Assembly: GCF_005403045.1 (NCBI RefSeq)
Contig: NZ_BJCL01000012.1
Location: 1-64,000, forward strand
DNA: 64,000 nt
Direction: 5' to 3'
From: Pseudaquabacterium pictum
Lineage (GTDB): Bacteria > Pseudomonadota > Gammaproteobacteria > Burkholderiales > Burkholderiaceae_C
Part shown: positions 7,680 to 17,434 of the stretch, piece by piece
Layout: every line of letters starts with the position of its first letter
Numbering within the stretch: position 1 is the stretch's first letter
The notes under the pieces: generated by a model
Seen by the model: only the letters and a program-made list of their open reading frames with translations
Told to the model about the DNA's origin: nothing
Database searches by the model: none
Made by a program: the position numbers and the translations under genes

Positions 7680-8885
7680 ATGAACCGCAAGCACTTCCTG
7701 GCTGCCCTGGCCACCCTGACCGCCGGCCTGGCGTCCACCGGCGCCCAGGCCCAGGGCGGACCGATCAAGATCGGCGAGGTCAACAGCTACAAGGTGCAGC
7801 CCGCCTTCCTGGAGCCCTACAAGAAGGGCATGGAGCTGGCCGTCGAGGAGATCAACGCCGCCGGCGGCCTGCTGGGCCGCAAGGTGGAACTGATCACCCG
7901 TGACGACAACGGCAACCCGGGTGATGCGGTGCGCGCCGCCGAAGAGCTGGTCTCGCGCGAGAAGGTGGACGTGCTGACCGGCGCGTTCCTCAGCAACATC
8001 GGCCTGGCGCTGACCGATTTCGCCAAGCAGAAGAAGTTCTTCTACCTGGCCAGCGAGCCGCTGACCGACAAGATCGTCTGGCAGAACGGCAACCGCTACA
8101 CCTACCGGCTGCGGCCCAGCACCTACATGCAGTCGGCCATGCTGGTGCCTGAAGCTGCCAAACTGAAGAAGAAGCGCTGGGCCATCGTCTACCCCAACTA
8201 CGAATACGGCCAGAGCGCCGCGGCCACCTTCAAGCAACTGCTGAAGGCGGCCCAGCCGGATGTGGAGTTCGTCGCCGAGCAGGCGCCGCCGCTGGGCAAG
8301 CTGGACGCCGGCAGCGTGGTGCAGGCCCTGGCCGACGCCAAGCCCGATGCGATCATGAACGTGCTGTTCGGCGCCGACCTGGCCAAGTTCGTGCGCGAGG
8401 GCAACACCCGCGGCCTGTTCCAGGGCCGCGAGGTGGTCAGCATGCTGACCGGTGAGCCGGAGTATCTGGATCCGCTGAAGGACGAGACACCCAATGGCTG
8501 GATCGTCACCGGCTACCCCTGGTACGGCATCCAGACGCCGGAGCACAAGGCCTTCTACCTGGCCTACCACCGCAAGTTCAACGACTACCCGCGCCTGGGC
8601 TCGGTGGTGGGCTATTCGGCCATCAAGAGCCTGGCCGCCGGCATCACCAAGGCCAAGAGCACCGACACCGAGAAGCTGATCGCCGCCTTCAAGGGCCTGG
8701 AGCTGATGACGCCGTTCGGCAAGGCGGTGTACCGCCCGCAGGACAACCAGAGCACCATGGGCGCCTTTGTCGGCAAGACCAAGAACGACAAGGGCCGCGG
8801 CACGATGGTCGACTACGTCTACCTCGACGGCGCCAAGTTCCAGCCGACGGATGCAGAGGTCAAGAAGCTCCGCCCGGCTGAATGA
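7680..8885 (+). CDS. livK: Branched-chain-amino-acid-type ABC transporter, periplasmic binding protein
   Basis: A 401-residue substrate-binding protein of the Leu/Ile/Val-binding (Peripla_BP_6) family. It begins with a Sec signal peptide (MNRKHFLAALATLTAGLASTGAQAQ). Typical parts are PIKIGEVNSY, the GMELAVEEINAAGGLLGRKVEL helix-turn, DDNGNPGDAVRAAEEL and a WAIVYPNYEYGQ segment. Proteins of this family bind amino acids but also aromatic acids, amides and urea. Position between the ring-degradation genes suggests uptake of nicotinate or a related acid (inference). The permease gene follows after a 129-bp gap filled by a structured repeat. Confidence 0.9.
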   Translation: MNRKHFLAALATLTAGLASTGAQAQGGPIKIGEVNSYKVQPAFLEPYKKGMELAVEEINAAGGLLGRKVELITRDDNGNPGDAVRAAEELVSREKVDVLTGAFLSNIGLALTDFAKQKKFFYLASEPLTDKIVWQNGNRYTYRLRPSTYMQSAMLVPEAAKLKKKRWAIVYPNYEYGQSAAATFKQLLKAAQPDVEFVAEQAPPLGKLDAGSVVQALADAKPDAIMNVLFGADLAKFVREGNTRGLFQGREVVSMLTGEPEYLDPLKDETPNGWIVTGYPWYGIQTPEHKAFYLAYHRKFNDYPRLGSVVGYSAIKSLAAGITKAKSTDTEKLIAAFKGLELMTPFGKAVYRPQDNQSTMGAFVGKTKNDKGRGTMVDYVYLDGAKFQPTDAEVKKLRPAE

Positions 8886-8970
8886 CCCCCCCCGAAGCGC
8901 CTGCGGCGCTCCCCCCCAGGGGGGCGCACCCAGCGGCCCGGCGAAGCCGGTTCCGCGGCTGCCGCTGGGT
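8886..8970. repeat. G/C-rich palindromic intergenic element (REP-like)
   Basis: Directly after the livK stop is a structured block: C-run, GAAGCGCCTGCGGCGCT, C-run/G-run, then nested hairpins. The outer arms are CCCAGCGGC (8929-8937) and GCCGCTGGG (8961-8969), and the inner stem-loop is CCGGC-GAA-GCCGG (8938-8950). The GCGCCTGCGGCGC core also appears as tandem units at 62863-62895. Similar C/G-run elements are common between genes in Burkholderiales. It may stabilise the livK mRNA end and lower expression of the permease genes (inference). Confidence 0.6.
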
Positions 8971-9014
8971 TGGTCGGCATCCAGAAGTTCTGCCAACGTG
9001 ATCACGCCGCGTTC

Positions 9015-10897
9015 ATGACCTTTTCAGCTTTCATCGTCCAGCTGCTCAACGGGCTGGCCGGTGCCTCGTCGCTGTTCCTGGTGGCTGCGGGCCTGTCGCT
9101 GATCTTCGGCGTCACCCGCATCGTCAACTTCGCCCACGGCTCGTTCTTCATGCTGGGCGTGTACATCGCGTACACGCTGGTGGAGAAGCTGGGCGCTGGC
9201 CTGGGCTTCTGGCCGGCGCTGCTGCTGTCGGCGCTGGCGGTGGGCGCCATCGGCGCGGCGGTGGAGGTGTTGCTGCTGCGCCGCATCTACCGCGCGCCCG
9301 AGCTGTTCCAGCTGCTGGCCACCTTTGCCCTGGTGCTGGTGATCAAGGACGCGGCGCTGTGGCTGTGGGGGGCGGAAGACCTGCTGGGCCCTCGGGCGCC
9401 GGGCCTGCAGGGCTCGGTCGACATCCTGGGGCGGCGCTTCCCCACCTACGACCTGTTCCTGATCGTGGTGGGCCCGGCCGTGCTGGGCCTGCTGTGGCTG
9501 CTGCTCACCCGCACCCGCTGGGGCACGCTGGTGCGTGCCGCCACGCAGGACCGCGAGATGGTCGGCGCGCTGGGCGTCAACCAGGCCTGGCTGTTCACCA
9601 GCGTGTTCGCGCTGGGCGCGATGCTGGCCGGCCTGGGCGGCGCGCTGCAGCTGCCGCGTGAGCCGGCCTCGCTCAACCTGGATCTGCTGACCATCGGCGA
9701 TGCCTTCGTGGTGGTGGTGGTCGGCGGCATGGGCTCGATCCCCGGCGCCTATGTGGCCGCGCTGCTGATCGCCGAGATCAAGGCGCTGTGCGTCGGCATC
9801 GGCAATGTCAGCGCCTTCGGCATCGAGTTCAACTTCAGCAAGCTCACCCTGGTCGCCGAGTTCCTGGTGATGGCGGTGGTGCTGGTGTGGCGGCCCTGGG
9901 GCCTGCTGGGCAGGCCACAGGCGGCCACCCGCAACAACGCGGCGGTGGAGCCGCCGCTGCGCGCCGCCGGCAAGCCGCTGCTGATGGCCGCCGCCGCGCT
10001 GGCCATCGCCCTGGTGGCGCTGCCGGTGGCCACTGCCGGCAGCCCGTACGTCACCGTGCTGGCCATCGACCTGCTGACGGCCGCGCTGTTCGCCGCCAGC
10101 CTGCACTTCATCATGGGCCCGGCGGGCATGCACAGCTTCGGCCATGCGGCCTACTTCGGCTTGGGCGCCTATGCCGCCGCGCTGCTGATGCTGAAGGCCG
10201 GCTGGCCGATGGAGGCCGCGCTGCTGGGCGCGCCGCTGGTGGCCGGCCTGGGGGCGGTGGTGTTCGGCTGGTTCTGCGTGCGGCTGTCGGGTGTGTACCT
10301 GGCGATGCTGACGCTGGCGTTCGCCCAGATCGTCTGGTCCATCACCTTCCAGTGGGACGACTTCACCGGCGGCAGCAACGGCCTCACCGGCGTGTGGCCG
10401 GCTGAATGGCTGACCGACAAGACGGCCTACTACTTCGCCACGCTGGTGCTGGTGGCTGGTGGTGTGCTGGCGCTGCGCCGGGTGCTGTTCTCGCCCTTCG
10501 GCCTGGCCATGCGCGCCGGGCGCGATTCGCCGCTGCGGGCCGATGCCATCGGCATCGACATCAAGCAGATCCAGTGGCTGGCCTTCGTGCTGGCGGCGGT
10601 GGCCGCCGGCCTGGCGGGCAGCCTGTACGCCTTCAGCAAGGGCAGCATCTCGCCCGACAGCATGGCCGTGGGCAAGAGCGTCGACGGCCTGGTGATGGTG
10701 CTGCTGGGCGGCGTGCAGACGTTGACCGGCCCGGTGGTCGGCGCCGTCAGCTTCACCTGGCTGCAGGACACCGTGGCCCGCAGCACCGACTACTGGCGCG
10801 CGTTGCTGGGCGGCATCATCCTGCTGCTGGTGCTGGCCTTCCCGCAAGGCATCGCCGGGTTCGTGGGCCAGCTGTTCGACCGCCGGAAGGCCGTGTG

Positions 10898-10898
<1 letters not shown>
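9015..10898 (+). CDS. livHM: Fused LivH-LivM ABC transporter permease
   Basis: A 627-residue membrane protein joining two permeases that are usually separate. Residues 1 to about 300 are LivH-like (FIVQLLNGLAGASSLFLVAAGLSLIFGVTRIVNFAHGSFFMLG, and GDAFVVVVVGGMGSIPGAYVAAL as the cytoplasmic EAA-type loop). About residues 320-627 are LivM-like (HFIMGPAGMHSFGHAAYFGLGAYAAAL, and SVDGLVMVLLGGVQTLTGPVVGA as the second loop). The linker is PQAATRNNAAVEPP. The start at 9015 (MTFSAFIVQLL) fits LivH. The stop overlaps livG by one base (TGATG). The fusion fixes permease stoichiometry at 1:1 and is seen in some proteobacterial importers of aromatic acids and amides. Confidence 0.9.
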
Positions 10899-11661
<763 letters not shown>

Positions 11662-11665
<4 letters not shown>

Positions 11666-12390
11666 CCGATGCGTTGTTGCAGGTCGACGGCCTGAATGCC
11701 TGGTACGGTGCCGCGCAGATCCTCTTCGGCGTCGGCCTGGAAGTGCGCCGCGGCGAGGTGGTGGCACTGATGGGCCGCAACGGTGCCGGCAAGAGCACCA
11801 CGCTGAAGGCCACCATGGGCATGCTGCAGCGGCGCAGCGGGCAGGTGAGTTTCATGGGCCGCGACATCGCCCGCGCCGAGCCGCATGCCATCGCCCGCGC
11901 CGGCCTGGGCTATGTGCCGGAGGACCGCCGCATCTTCAGCGACCTGACGGTGCTGGAGAACCTCGACGTCGGCCGCCAGCCAGCCCGCACCTGGCCCGAT
12001 GGCACCGCAGCGCCCACCTGGACGCCGGAGGCGCTGTTCCAGCTGTTCCCCAACCTGGGCGAGATGCCGCACCGCCCCGGCGGCCGCATGAGCGGCGGCG
12101 AGCAGCAGATGCTGACCGTCGCCCGCACGCTGATGGGCAACCCCTTCCTGGTGCTGCTGGATGAGCCCAGCGAGGGCGTGGCGCCGCTGATCGTCGAGCA
12201 GATGGCGCAGATGATCATCGCGCTCAAGCGCCAGGGCGTCAGCATCCTGCTGTGCGAGCAGAACATGCACTTCGCCGAGCTGGTCAGCGACCGCGCCTAT
12301 GTGCTGGAGAAGGGCCAGATCCGCTACACCGGCACCATGGCCGAGCTGGCTGCCGACGACGCGGTGCGTCGGGCCTACCTGTCGATGTGA
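11662..12390 (+). CDS. livF: ABC transporter ATP-binding protein (LivF type)
   Basis: A 242-residue ATPase with Walker A GRNGAGKST, the LivF-type LGYVPEDRRIFSDLTVLENL segment, the signature MSGGEQQML, Walker B LLDEPSEGVAPLIVEQM and the switch histidine region LCEQNMHFA. It starts inside the livG stop (ATGA overlap). The five liv functions are therefore encoded as livK, livHM, livG and livF. It is followed at once by the hydroxylase small-subunit gene (17-bp gap), which ties transport to the first catabolic step. Confidence 0.93.
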
Positions 12391-12407
12391 GCGTCTCGAA
12401 AGCCGCC

Positions 12408-12890
12408 ATGCCTCAGGCCGTTGAACTGCGGGTGAACGGCCGGGTGCAGACGCTGGCGGTCGACGGCCGCGTGCCGCTGCTGCAGGTGCTGCGCAACGAC
12501 CTGGGCCTGAACGGCCCCAAGTACGGCTGCGGCCTGGGCGAGTGCGGCGCCTGCGCGGTGCTGATCGACGGTGTGGCCGCGCGGTCCTGCAGCATCCCGC
12601 TGGATGGCGTGGCCGGCCGTGCCGTCACCACGCTGGAAGGCCTGGGCACGGCCGAGCGCTTGCACCCGGTGCAGCAGGCCTTCATCGACACCCAGGCCGC
12701 CCAGTGCGGCTACTGCCTCAACGGCATGCTGATGGCCACCGTGGCGCTGTTGCAGCGCCATCCGCGGCCCACCGATGCCCAGGCCCGCACAGCACTGCAG
12801 CACCATTTGTGCCGTTGCGGCACGCACCTCGAGATCCTGGCCGCGGTGCAGCGGGCGGCCGATCTGATGTCAGCCGGCGCCCCACCATGA
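12408..12890 (+). CDS. nicA: Nicotinate dehydrogenase-type [2Fe-2S] subunit
   Basis: A 160-residue iron-sulfur subunit of a xanthine-dehydrogenase-family hydroxylase. The N-terminal plant-type [2Fe-2S] domain has YGCGLGECGACAV plus RSCSIPL. The C-terminal helical domain has the second cluster in QCGYCLNGM and CRCGTHLEI. NicA of Pseudomonas putida nicotinate hydroxylase has the same size and design. It passes electrons from the molybdenum site to the cytochrome domains of NicB. I chose ATG 12408. A GTG at 12387 overlapping the livF stop is an alternative. The substrate assignment rests on the Hnr and enamidase homologues upstream. Related enzymes oxidise isoquinoline or aldehydes. Confidence 0.88.
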   Translation: MPQAVELRVNGRVQTLAVDGRVPLLQVLRNDLGLNGPKYGCGLGECGACAVLIDGVAARSCSIPLDGVAGRAVTTLEGLGTAERLHPVQQAFIDTQAAQCGYCLNGMLMATVALLQRHPRPTDAQARTALQHHLCRCGTHLEILAAVQRAADLMSAGAPP

Positions 12891-15800
12891 GCTTCCGCGC
12901 GGCTGCCTGGCGCACCCGGGCCGACTTCCGTGCCGCCACCGGCGTGCTGCTGGTGCTGCGTGATCCACCGCCACCGCCGCCGCCCGCCAGGGGCCAGCCG
13001 CCGGCGGTACCGGCCAACCCGGCCGAAGGACAGGAAGTGCTGCTGGCCCTGGTCGACGAGGGCGACGGCCGGCTGACCGCCACCGCGCTGGCCGGCCATG
13101 TCGACCTGGGCACCGGCATCCGCACCGCCTACGGCCAGATCGTGGCCGAGGAACTGGGCCTGCCGATGGCTGCCGTGCAGGTGCTCCTGGGCGACACCGC
13201 CCGCGCGCCCAACCAGGGCCCGACCATCGCCAGCAGCTCGCTGCAGCTGCATGCCCAGCCGCTGCGGGCGGCGGCGGCGCAGGCCCGGGCCTGGCTGCTG
13301 GCGCAGGCAGCAGCGCAGTGGGGCGTGCCGGCCGACCAGCTGCGCAGCAATGGCGACGCCTGGCTGGCGCCCGATGGGCAGCGCTTGCCGATGGCCCAGC
13401 TGGTGGCCGGCAGCCATGCCGAGTTGCTGCTCGACCTGGCCACGCCCACCAAGCCGCCGGCCGAGTACACCGTGGTCGGCATCAGCGCGCCGCGGGTCGA
13501 CCTCACCGCCAAGGCCACCGGTGGCGAGGTCTATGTGCACGATGTGCGCCGCCCCGGCATGCTGCACGGCCGGGTGGTGCGCCCGCCTTATGCCGGGCTG
13601 GACGCCGGCCCCTTCGTCGGCACCAGCCTGCTGGCGGTGGACGAGGCCTCGATCGCCCAGGTGCCCGGCATCGTGAAGCTGGTGGTGCAGGGCGACTTCA
13701 TCGGCATCGTCGCCGAGCGGGAAGACCAGGCCGAGGCGGCGATGCACGCGCTGCGGGTGCAGTGGCAGCCGCACATGCCCACCGCACTGCCGCTGGACGA
13801 CATGGCGGCCGCCCTCAGCGCCCATCCGTCCACGCCGCGTGTGGTCTCCGAGAGCGGCGACGTGGATGCCGCCATCGACGCCAGCAGCCGCGCCTTTGCG
13901 CGCACCTACGTCTGGCCCTACCAGCTGCATGCCTCCATCGGCCCCAGCTGCGCGGTGGCCGAATGGCATGGTGACCGCGCGACCGTCTGGGCCGGCACCC
14001 AGAACCCGCATGCGCTGCGGGCCGACCTGGCCAAGCTGACCGGCCTGCCCGACACCGCCATCGACGTGGTGCGGCTGGAAGCCTCGGGCTGCTACGGCCG
14101 CAACAGTGCCGACGACGTGGCTGCCGACGCGCTGCTGCTGGCCCGCGCCGCCGGCGCGCCGGTGCGGGTGCAGCTCACGCGGGAACAGGAACACGCCTGG
14201 GAGCCCAAGGGCGCCGCCCAGCTGATGACGGTGCGCGGTGGCCTGGCCGACGACGGCACGCCGCTGGGCTATGACTTTTCCACCAGCTACCCCAGCAACG
14301 GCGCGCCCACGCTGGCCCTGCTGCTCACCGGCACGGTGCCGGCGGTGGCCCAGGCCTTCGAGATGGGCGACCGCACGTCGGTGCCACCGTACGCCTATGC
14401 CGACCAGCGCATCACCGTGCACGACATGGCGCCCATCCTGCGCGCCAGCTGGCTGCGCGGCGTGTCGGCCCTGCCCAACAGCTTTGCCCACGAGAGCTAC
14501 ATCGACGAGCTGGCCACCGCCGCCGGTGTCGACCCGGTGGCCTACCGCCTGCGCCACCTGCCAGACCAGCGCGCCGCCGAGCTGCTGCGCGCCACCGCCG
14601 ACAAGGCGGGCTGGAAGCCGCACACCGCGCCGCAGCAGCAGCCACCCGACGGTGACTGGCTGCGCGGGCAGGGCGTGGCCTATGCCCGCTACATCCACAG
14701 CAAGTTTCCCGGCTACGGTGCCGCCTGGGCCGCCTGGGTGGCCGATGTGCAGGTGCACAAGGTCACCGGCGAGGTGCATGTCAGCCGGGTGGTGGTGGGC
14801 CACGACGCCGGCCTGATGGTCAACCCCAAGGGCGTGGAACAGCAGGTGCACGGCAATGTGCTGCAGACCACCAGCCGGGCGCTGAAGGAGCAACTGCGGG
14901 TGGACACCACCACCGGCACCGTGGCCACGCGGGACTGGGGCAGCTACCCCATCCTCAGCTTCCGCGAGGTGCCGGTGGTCGAGGTGCTGCTGATGCCGCG
15001 CCCTGGCGAGCCGCCGCTGGGTGCTGGTGAATCCGCCTCGGTGCCCGGCACCGCGGCCATCGCCAATGCGATCTTCGATGCCACCGGCGTGCGCTTCCGT
15101 AACCCGCCGTTCACGCCCGAGGTGGTGCGTGCCGCGATCAACCCGCTGCCGGCGCCGCCGCCGGTGGCCGCTCCGGCGCCACCACCGCCGCCCGTGGTGG
15201 CCGATCCGCAGCGCCGCCGCAAGCCGGTGTGGGCCATCGCCGGCGCCCTTGCCACTGCGGCGCTGGGCCTGGGCGCTGCGCTGCTGGGCCTGCGGCCGGG
15301 CGCCATCGCACCGGTGCAGGCCAGCGCTGCCGGCCTGTACAGCCCGCAAGTGCTGGAGCGCGGCCGCCAACTGGCTGCGCTGGGCAACTGCGTGGCCTGC
15401 CACACCGCAGAGGGCGGCGTGCCCAACGCCGGCGGCCGGCCGATGGCCACGCCCTTCGGCACCATCCACAGCACCAACCTCACGCCCGATCCGGCCACCG
15501 GCATCGGCGCCTGGAGCTTCAGCGCCTTCCAGCGGGCGATGCGAGAGGGCATCTCGCGCGACGGCCACCACCTCTACCCGGCCTTCCCCTATACGGCCTT
15601 CACCCAGGCCAGCGACGACGACCTTCAGGCGCTCTATGCCCACCTGATGGCCCAGCCGGCGGTGGTCAACGCCGTGCCCGAGACACGCCTGGCCTTCCCC
15701 TACAACATCCGCCCGCTGATGGGCCTGTGGAACGCGCTGCACCACCAGAGCGGCCCGGTGGCGCCGGTGGCCGGGCAGAGTGCGCTGTGGAACCGCGGCG

Positions 15801-16513
15801 CCGCCCTGGTCAACGGCCTGGGCCACTGCACCGCCTGCCACACCCCGCGCGATGCGCGGGGTGGCGAGCTGGCCCGCAGCGCCTACCTGGGTGGCGCCCT
15901 GGTCGACGGCTGGGAGGCGCCGCCGCTGGGCGCGCTCAGCCGCGGCCCGGTGCCCTGGACCGAAGACGCGATGGCCCAGTACCTGCGCACCGGCCACCAT
16001 GCCCACCACGGCATCGCCGGCGGGCCGATGGCGCCGGTGGTGCAGGCCCTGGCCCAGGCCGATGAGGCCGACGTGCGGGCGATGGCGCACTACCTGGTGG
16101 CATTGCAGCCGCCGGCGCCGGCTGTGGATGCCCAGGCGCTGGTGCGGCAAGCCGCCGCCCAGCCCGGCCTGCTGCCTGGCCCGGCGCAGCGGCTGTTCAC
16201 CACCGCCTGCGGCGCCTGCCACCATGATGGTGACGGCCCGCCCGTGCTGGGGCTGAACCAGCCGCTGGCGCTGAATGCCAACCTGCACAGCACCCGGCCC
16301 GACAACCTGCTGCGCACCATCGTCGAGGGCCTGCAGAGGCCGGCCTTCCCGGCCATCGGCCACATGCCGGCCTTCGGCCAGGCACTGGACGACCGGCAAC
16401 TGGTGGAGCTGGCCGCCTGGATGCGCCAGCGCTTCGCGCCGCAGCAGCCGCCCTGGGCCGACCTGCCAGCTGCGGTGGCGCGGGTGCGGGCCGCGGTGGC
16501 CCACACGCCTTGA
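12887..16513 (+). CDS. nicB: Nicotinate dehydrogenase-type molybdopterin subunit with three c-type haem domains
   Basis: A 1208-residue fusion, close to the 1187 residues of P. putida NicB. Residues 1 to about 760 form the xanthine-oxidase-type molybdopterin domain, with the catalytic glutamate likely E715 in GAGESASVPGTAA. A Pro-rich linker and a hydrophobic segment (VWAIAGALATAALGLGAALL, about 785-805) anchor it. The C-terminal third has three haem motifs: CVACH (835-839), CTACH (981-985) and CGACH (1108-1112). It hydroxylates the pyridine ring (expected: nicotinate to 6-hydroxynicotinate) and hands electrons to the respiratory chain instead of NAD. The start overlaps the nicA stop (ATGA). 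A Pro-run (DPPPPPPPARG) near residue 30 is unusual. Confidence 0.9.
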   Translation: MSFRAAAWRTRADFRAATGVLLVLRDPPPPPPPARGQPPAVPANPAEGQEVLLALVDEGDGRLTATALAGHVDLGTGIRTAYGQIVAEELGLPMAAVQVLLGDTARAPNQGPTIASSSLQLHAQPLRAAAAQARAWLLAQAAAQWGVPADQLRSNGDAWLAPDGQRLPMAQLVAGSHAELLLDLATPTKPPAEYTVVGISAPRVDLTAKATGGEVYVHDVRRPGMLHGRVVRPPYAGLDAGPFVGTSLLAVDEASIAQVPGIVKLVVQGDFIGIVAEREDQAEAAMHALRVQWQPHMPTALPLDDMAAALSAHPSTPRVVSESGDVDAAIDASSRAFARTYVWPYQLHASIGPSCAVAEWHGDRATVWAGTQNPHALRADLAKLTGLPDTAIDVVRLEASGCYGRNSADDVAADALLLARAAGAPVRVQLTREQEHAWEPKGAAQLMTVRGGLADDGTPLGYDFSTSYPSNGAPTLALLLTGTVPAVAQAFEMGDRTSVPPYAYADQRITVHDMAPILRASWLRGVSALPNSFAHESYIDELATAAGVDPVAYRLRHLPDQRAAELLRATADKAGWKPHTAPQQQPPDGDWLRGQGVAYARYIHSKFPGYGAAWAAWVADVQVHKVTGEVHVSRVVVGHDAGLMVNPKGVEQQVHGNVLQTTSRALKEQLRVDTTTGTVATRDWGSYPILSFREVPVVEVLLMPRPGEPPLGAGESASVPGTAAIANAIFDATGVRFRNPPFTPEVVRAAINPLPAPPPVAAPAPPPPPVVADPQRRRKPVWAIAGALATAALGLGAALLGLRPGAIAPVQASAAGLYSPQVLERGRQLAALGNCVACHTAEGGVPNAGGRPMATPFGTIHSTNLTPDPATGIGAWSFSAFQRAMREGISRDGHHLYPAFPYTAFTQASDDDLQALYAHLMAQPAVVNAVPETRLAFPYNIRPLMGLWNALHHQSGPVAPVAGQSALWNRGAALVNGLGHCTACHTPRDARGGELARSAYLGGALVDGWEAPPLGALSRGPVPWTEDAMAQYLRTGHHAHHGIAGGPMAPVVQALAQADEADVRAMAHYLVALQPPAPAVDAQALVRQAAAQPGLLPGPAQRLFTTACGACHHDGDGPPVLGLNQPLALNANLHSTRPDNLLRTIVEGLQRPAFPAIGHMPAFGQALDDRQLVELAAWMRQRFAPQQPPWADLPAAVARVRAAVAHTP

Positions 16514-17424
16514 TGACGCCTGCCAGCCGCGGCCTCTGGCTGGGCGTGGCCGCGATGGCCATGTTCGGCATGACGCTGCCGATGACCCAGCTGGCCACCG
16601 GCACCGCCGCCGCACCGCAGTTCACGCCGCTGTTCGTCACCTGTGCCCGGGCGGTGGTGGCGGCCGGGCTGTCGGCGCTGTGGCTGTGGCATGCGCGGGC
16701 GCCGTGGCCCACGCTGGCGCAGTGGTGGCTGCTGGCCGTGGCTGCTGCCGGCAATGCGCTGGCCTATCCGCTGACCCTGGCCTGGGCCCTGCGCACCGAG
16801 ACCAGCCAGCATGCCGCGGTGGTCACCGCGCTGGCGCCGCTGGCCACGTCGGCGGTGGCGGCGCTGGTGCTGCGACAGCGGGTCGGTCGCGGCTTCTGGG
16901 CGTGCGCCGTGGCCGGTTGCGCGCTGGTGGTGGCCTTCAGCCTCTGGCGGGCGCAGCGGGCCGGGCTGGGCTGGCAGCCATCACCGGCCGATGCCTGGCT
17001 GGCGCTGGGTGTGCTGGCGGCATCGGTGGGTTATGTGGCCGGCGCCCGCATCACGCCGGCGCTGGGCGCCGAGCGGGTGATCTGCTGGGTGACGCTGGCC
17101 GCGCTGCCGGTCACTTTGCCGCTGGCGCTGCAGCAGTGGCCCGACCAGCCGGCATTGCACACCGTGCCATGGACTGCCTGGCTGGGCTTCGCCTACGTCA
17201 GCCTGTTCTCGATGTGGATCGCCTTCTTCGCCTGGTACCGGGCGCTGGCGCAGGGTGATGCGGTGCGCGTCAGCCAGGTGCAACTGCTGCAGCCGTTCTT
17301 CGCGATGGCCTTTGCCTGGCCCATCCACGGCCAGCCGGTGGCGCCGTCCAGCCTGGGCTTCGGTGCGGCGGTGGTGGCCACGGTGTGGCTGGGCCGGCGC
17401 TTCGGCAGCGCGCCGGCGCGCTGA
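16513..17424 (+). CDS. EamA/DMT-family transporter
   Basis: A 303-residue membrane protein with about ten hydrophobic segments arranged as two EamA repeats; TAAPQFTPLFVTCARAVVAAGL and WIAFFAWYRALAQGDAVRVSQVQ are typical DMT sequences. Substrates in this superfamily include amino acids and other metabolites, usually exported. Its start overlaps the nicB stop by one base (TGATG), so it is coupled to the hydroxylase and may export or import a pathway metabolite (inference). It ends 10 bp before the convergent outer-membrane-type gene. Confidence 0.88.
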   Translation: MTPASRGLWLGVAAMAMFGMTLPMTQLATGTAAAPQFTPLFVTCARAVVAAGLSALWLWHARAPWPTLAQWWLLAVAAAGNALAYPLTLAWALRTETSQHAAVVTALAPLATSAVAALVLRQRVGRGFWACAVAGCALVVAFSLWRAQRAGLGWQPSPADAWLALGVLAASVGYVAGARITPALGAERVICWVTLAALPVTLPLALQQWPDQPALHTVPWTAWLGFAYVSLFSMWIAFFAWYRALAQGDAVRVSQVQLLQPFFAMAFAWPIHGQPVAPSSLGFGAAVVATVWLGRRFGSAPAR

Positions 17425-17434
17425 ATCGGGCCGC

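Noticed and set aside
8886-8972. Intrinsic terminator after livK
   Set aside because: The hairpins are strong, but there is no T-run and the downstream permease genes belong to the same transporter; repeat/attenuating element is the safer call.
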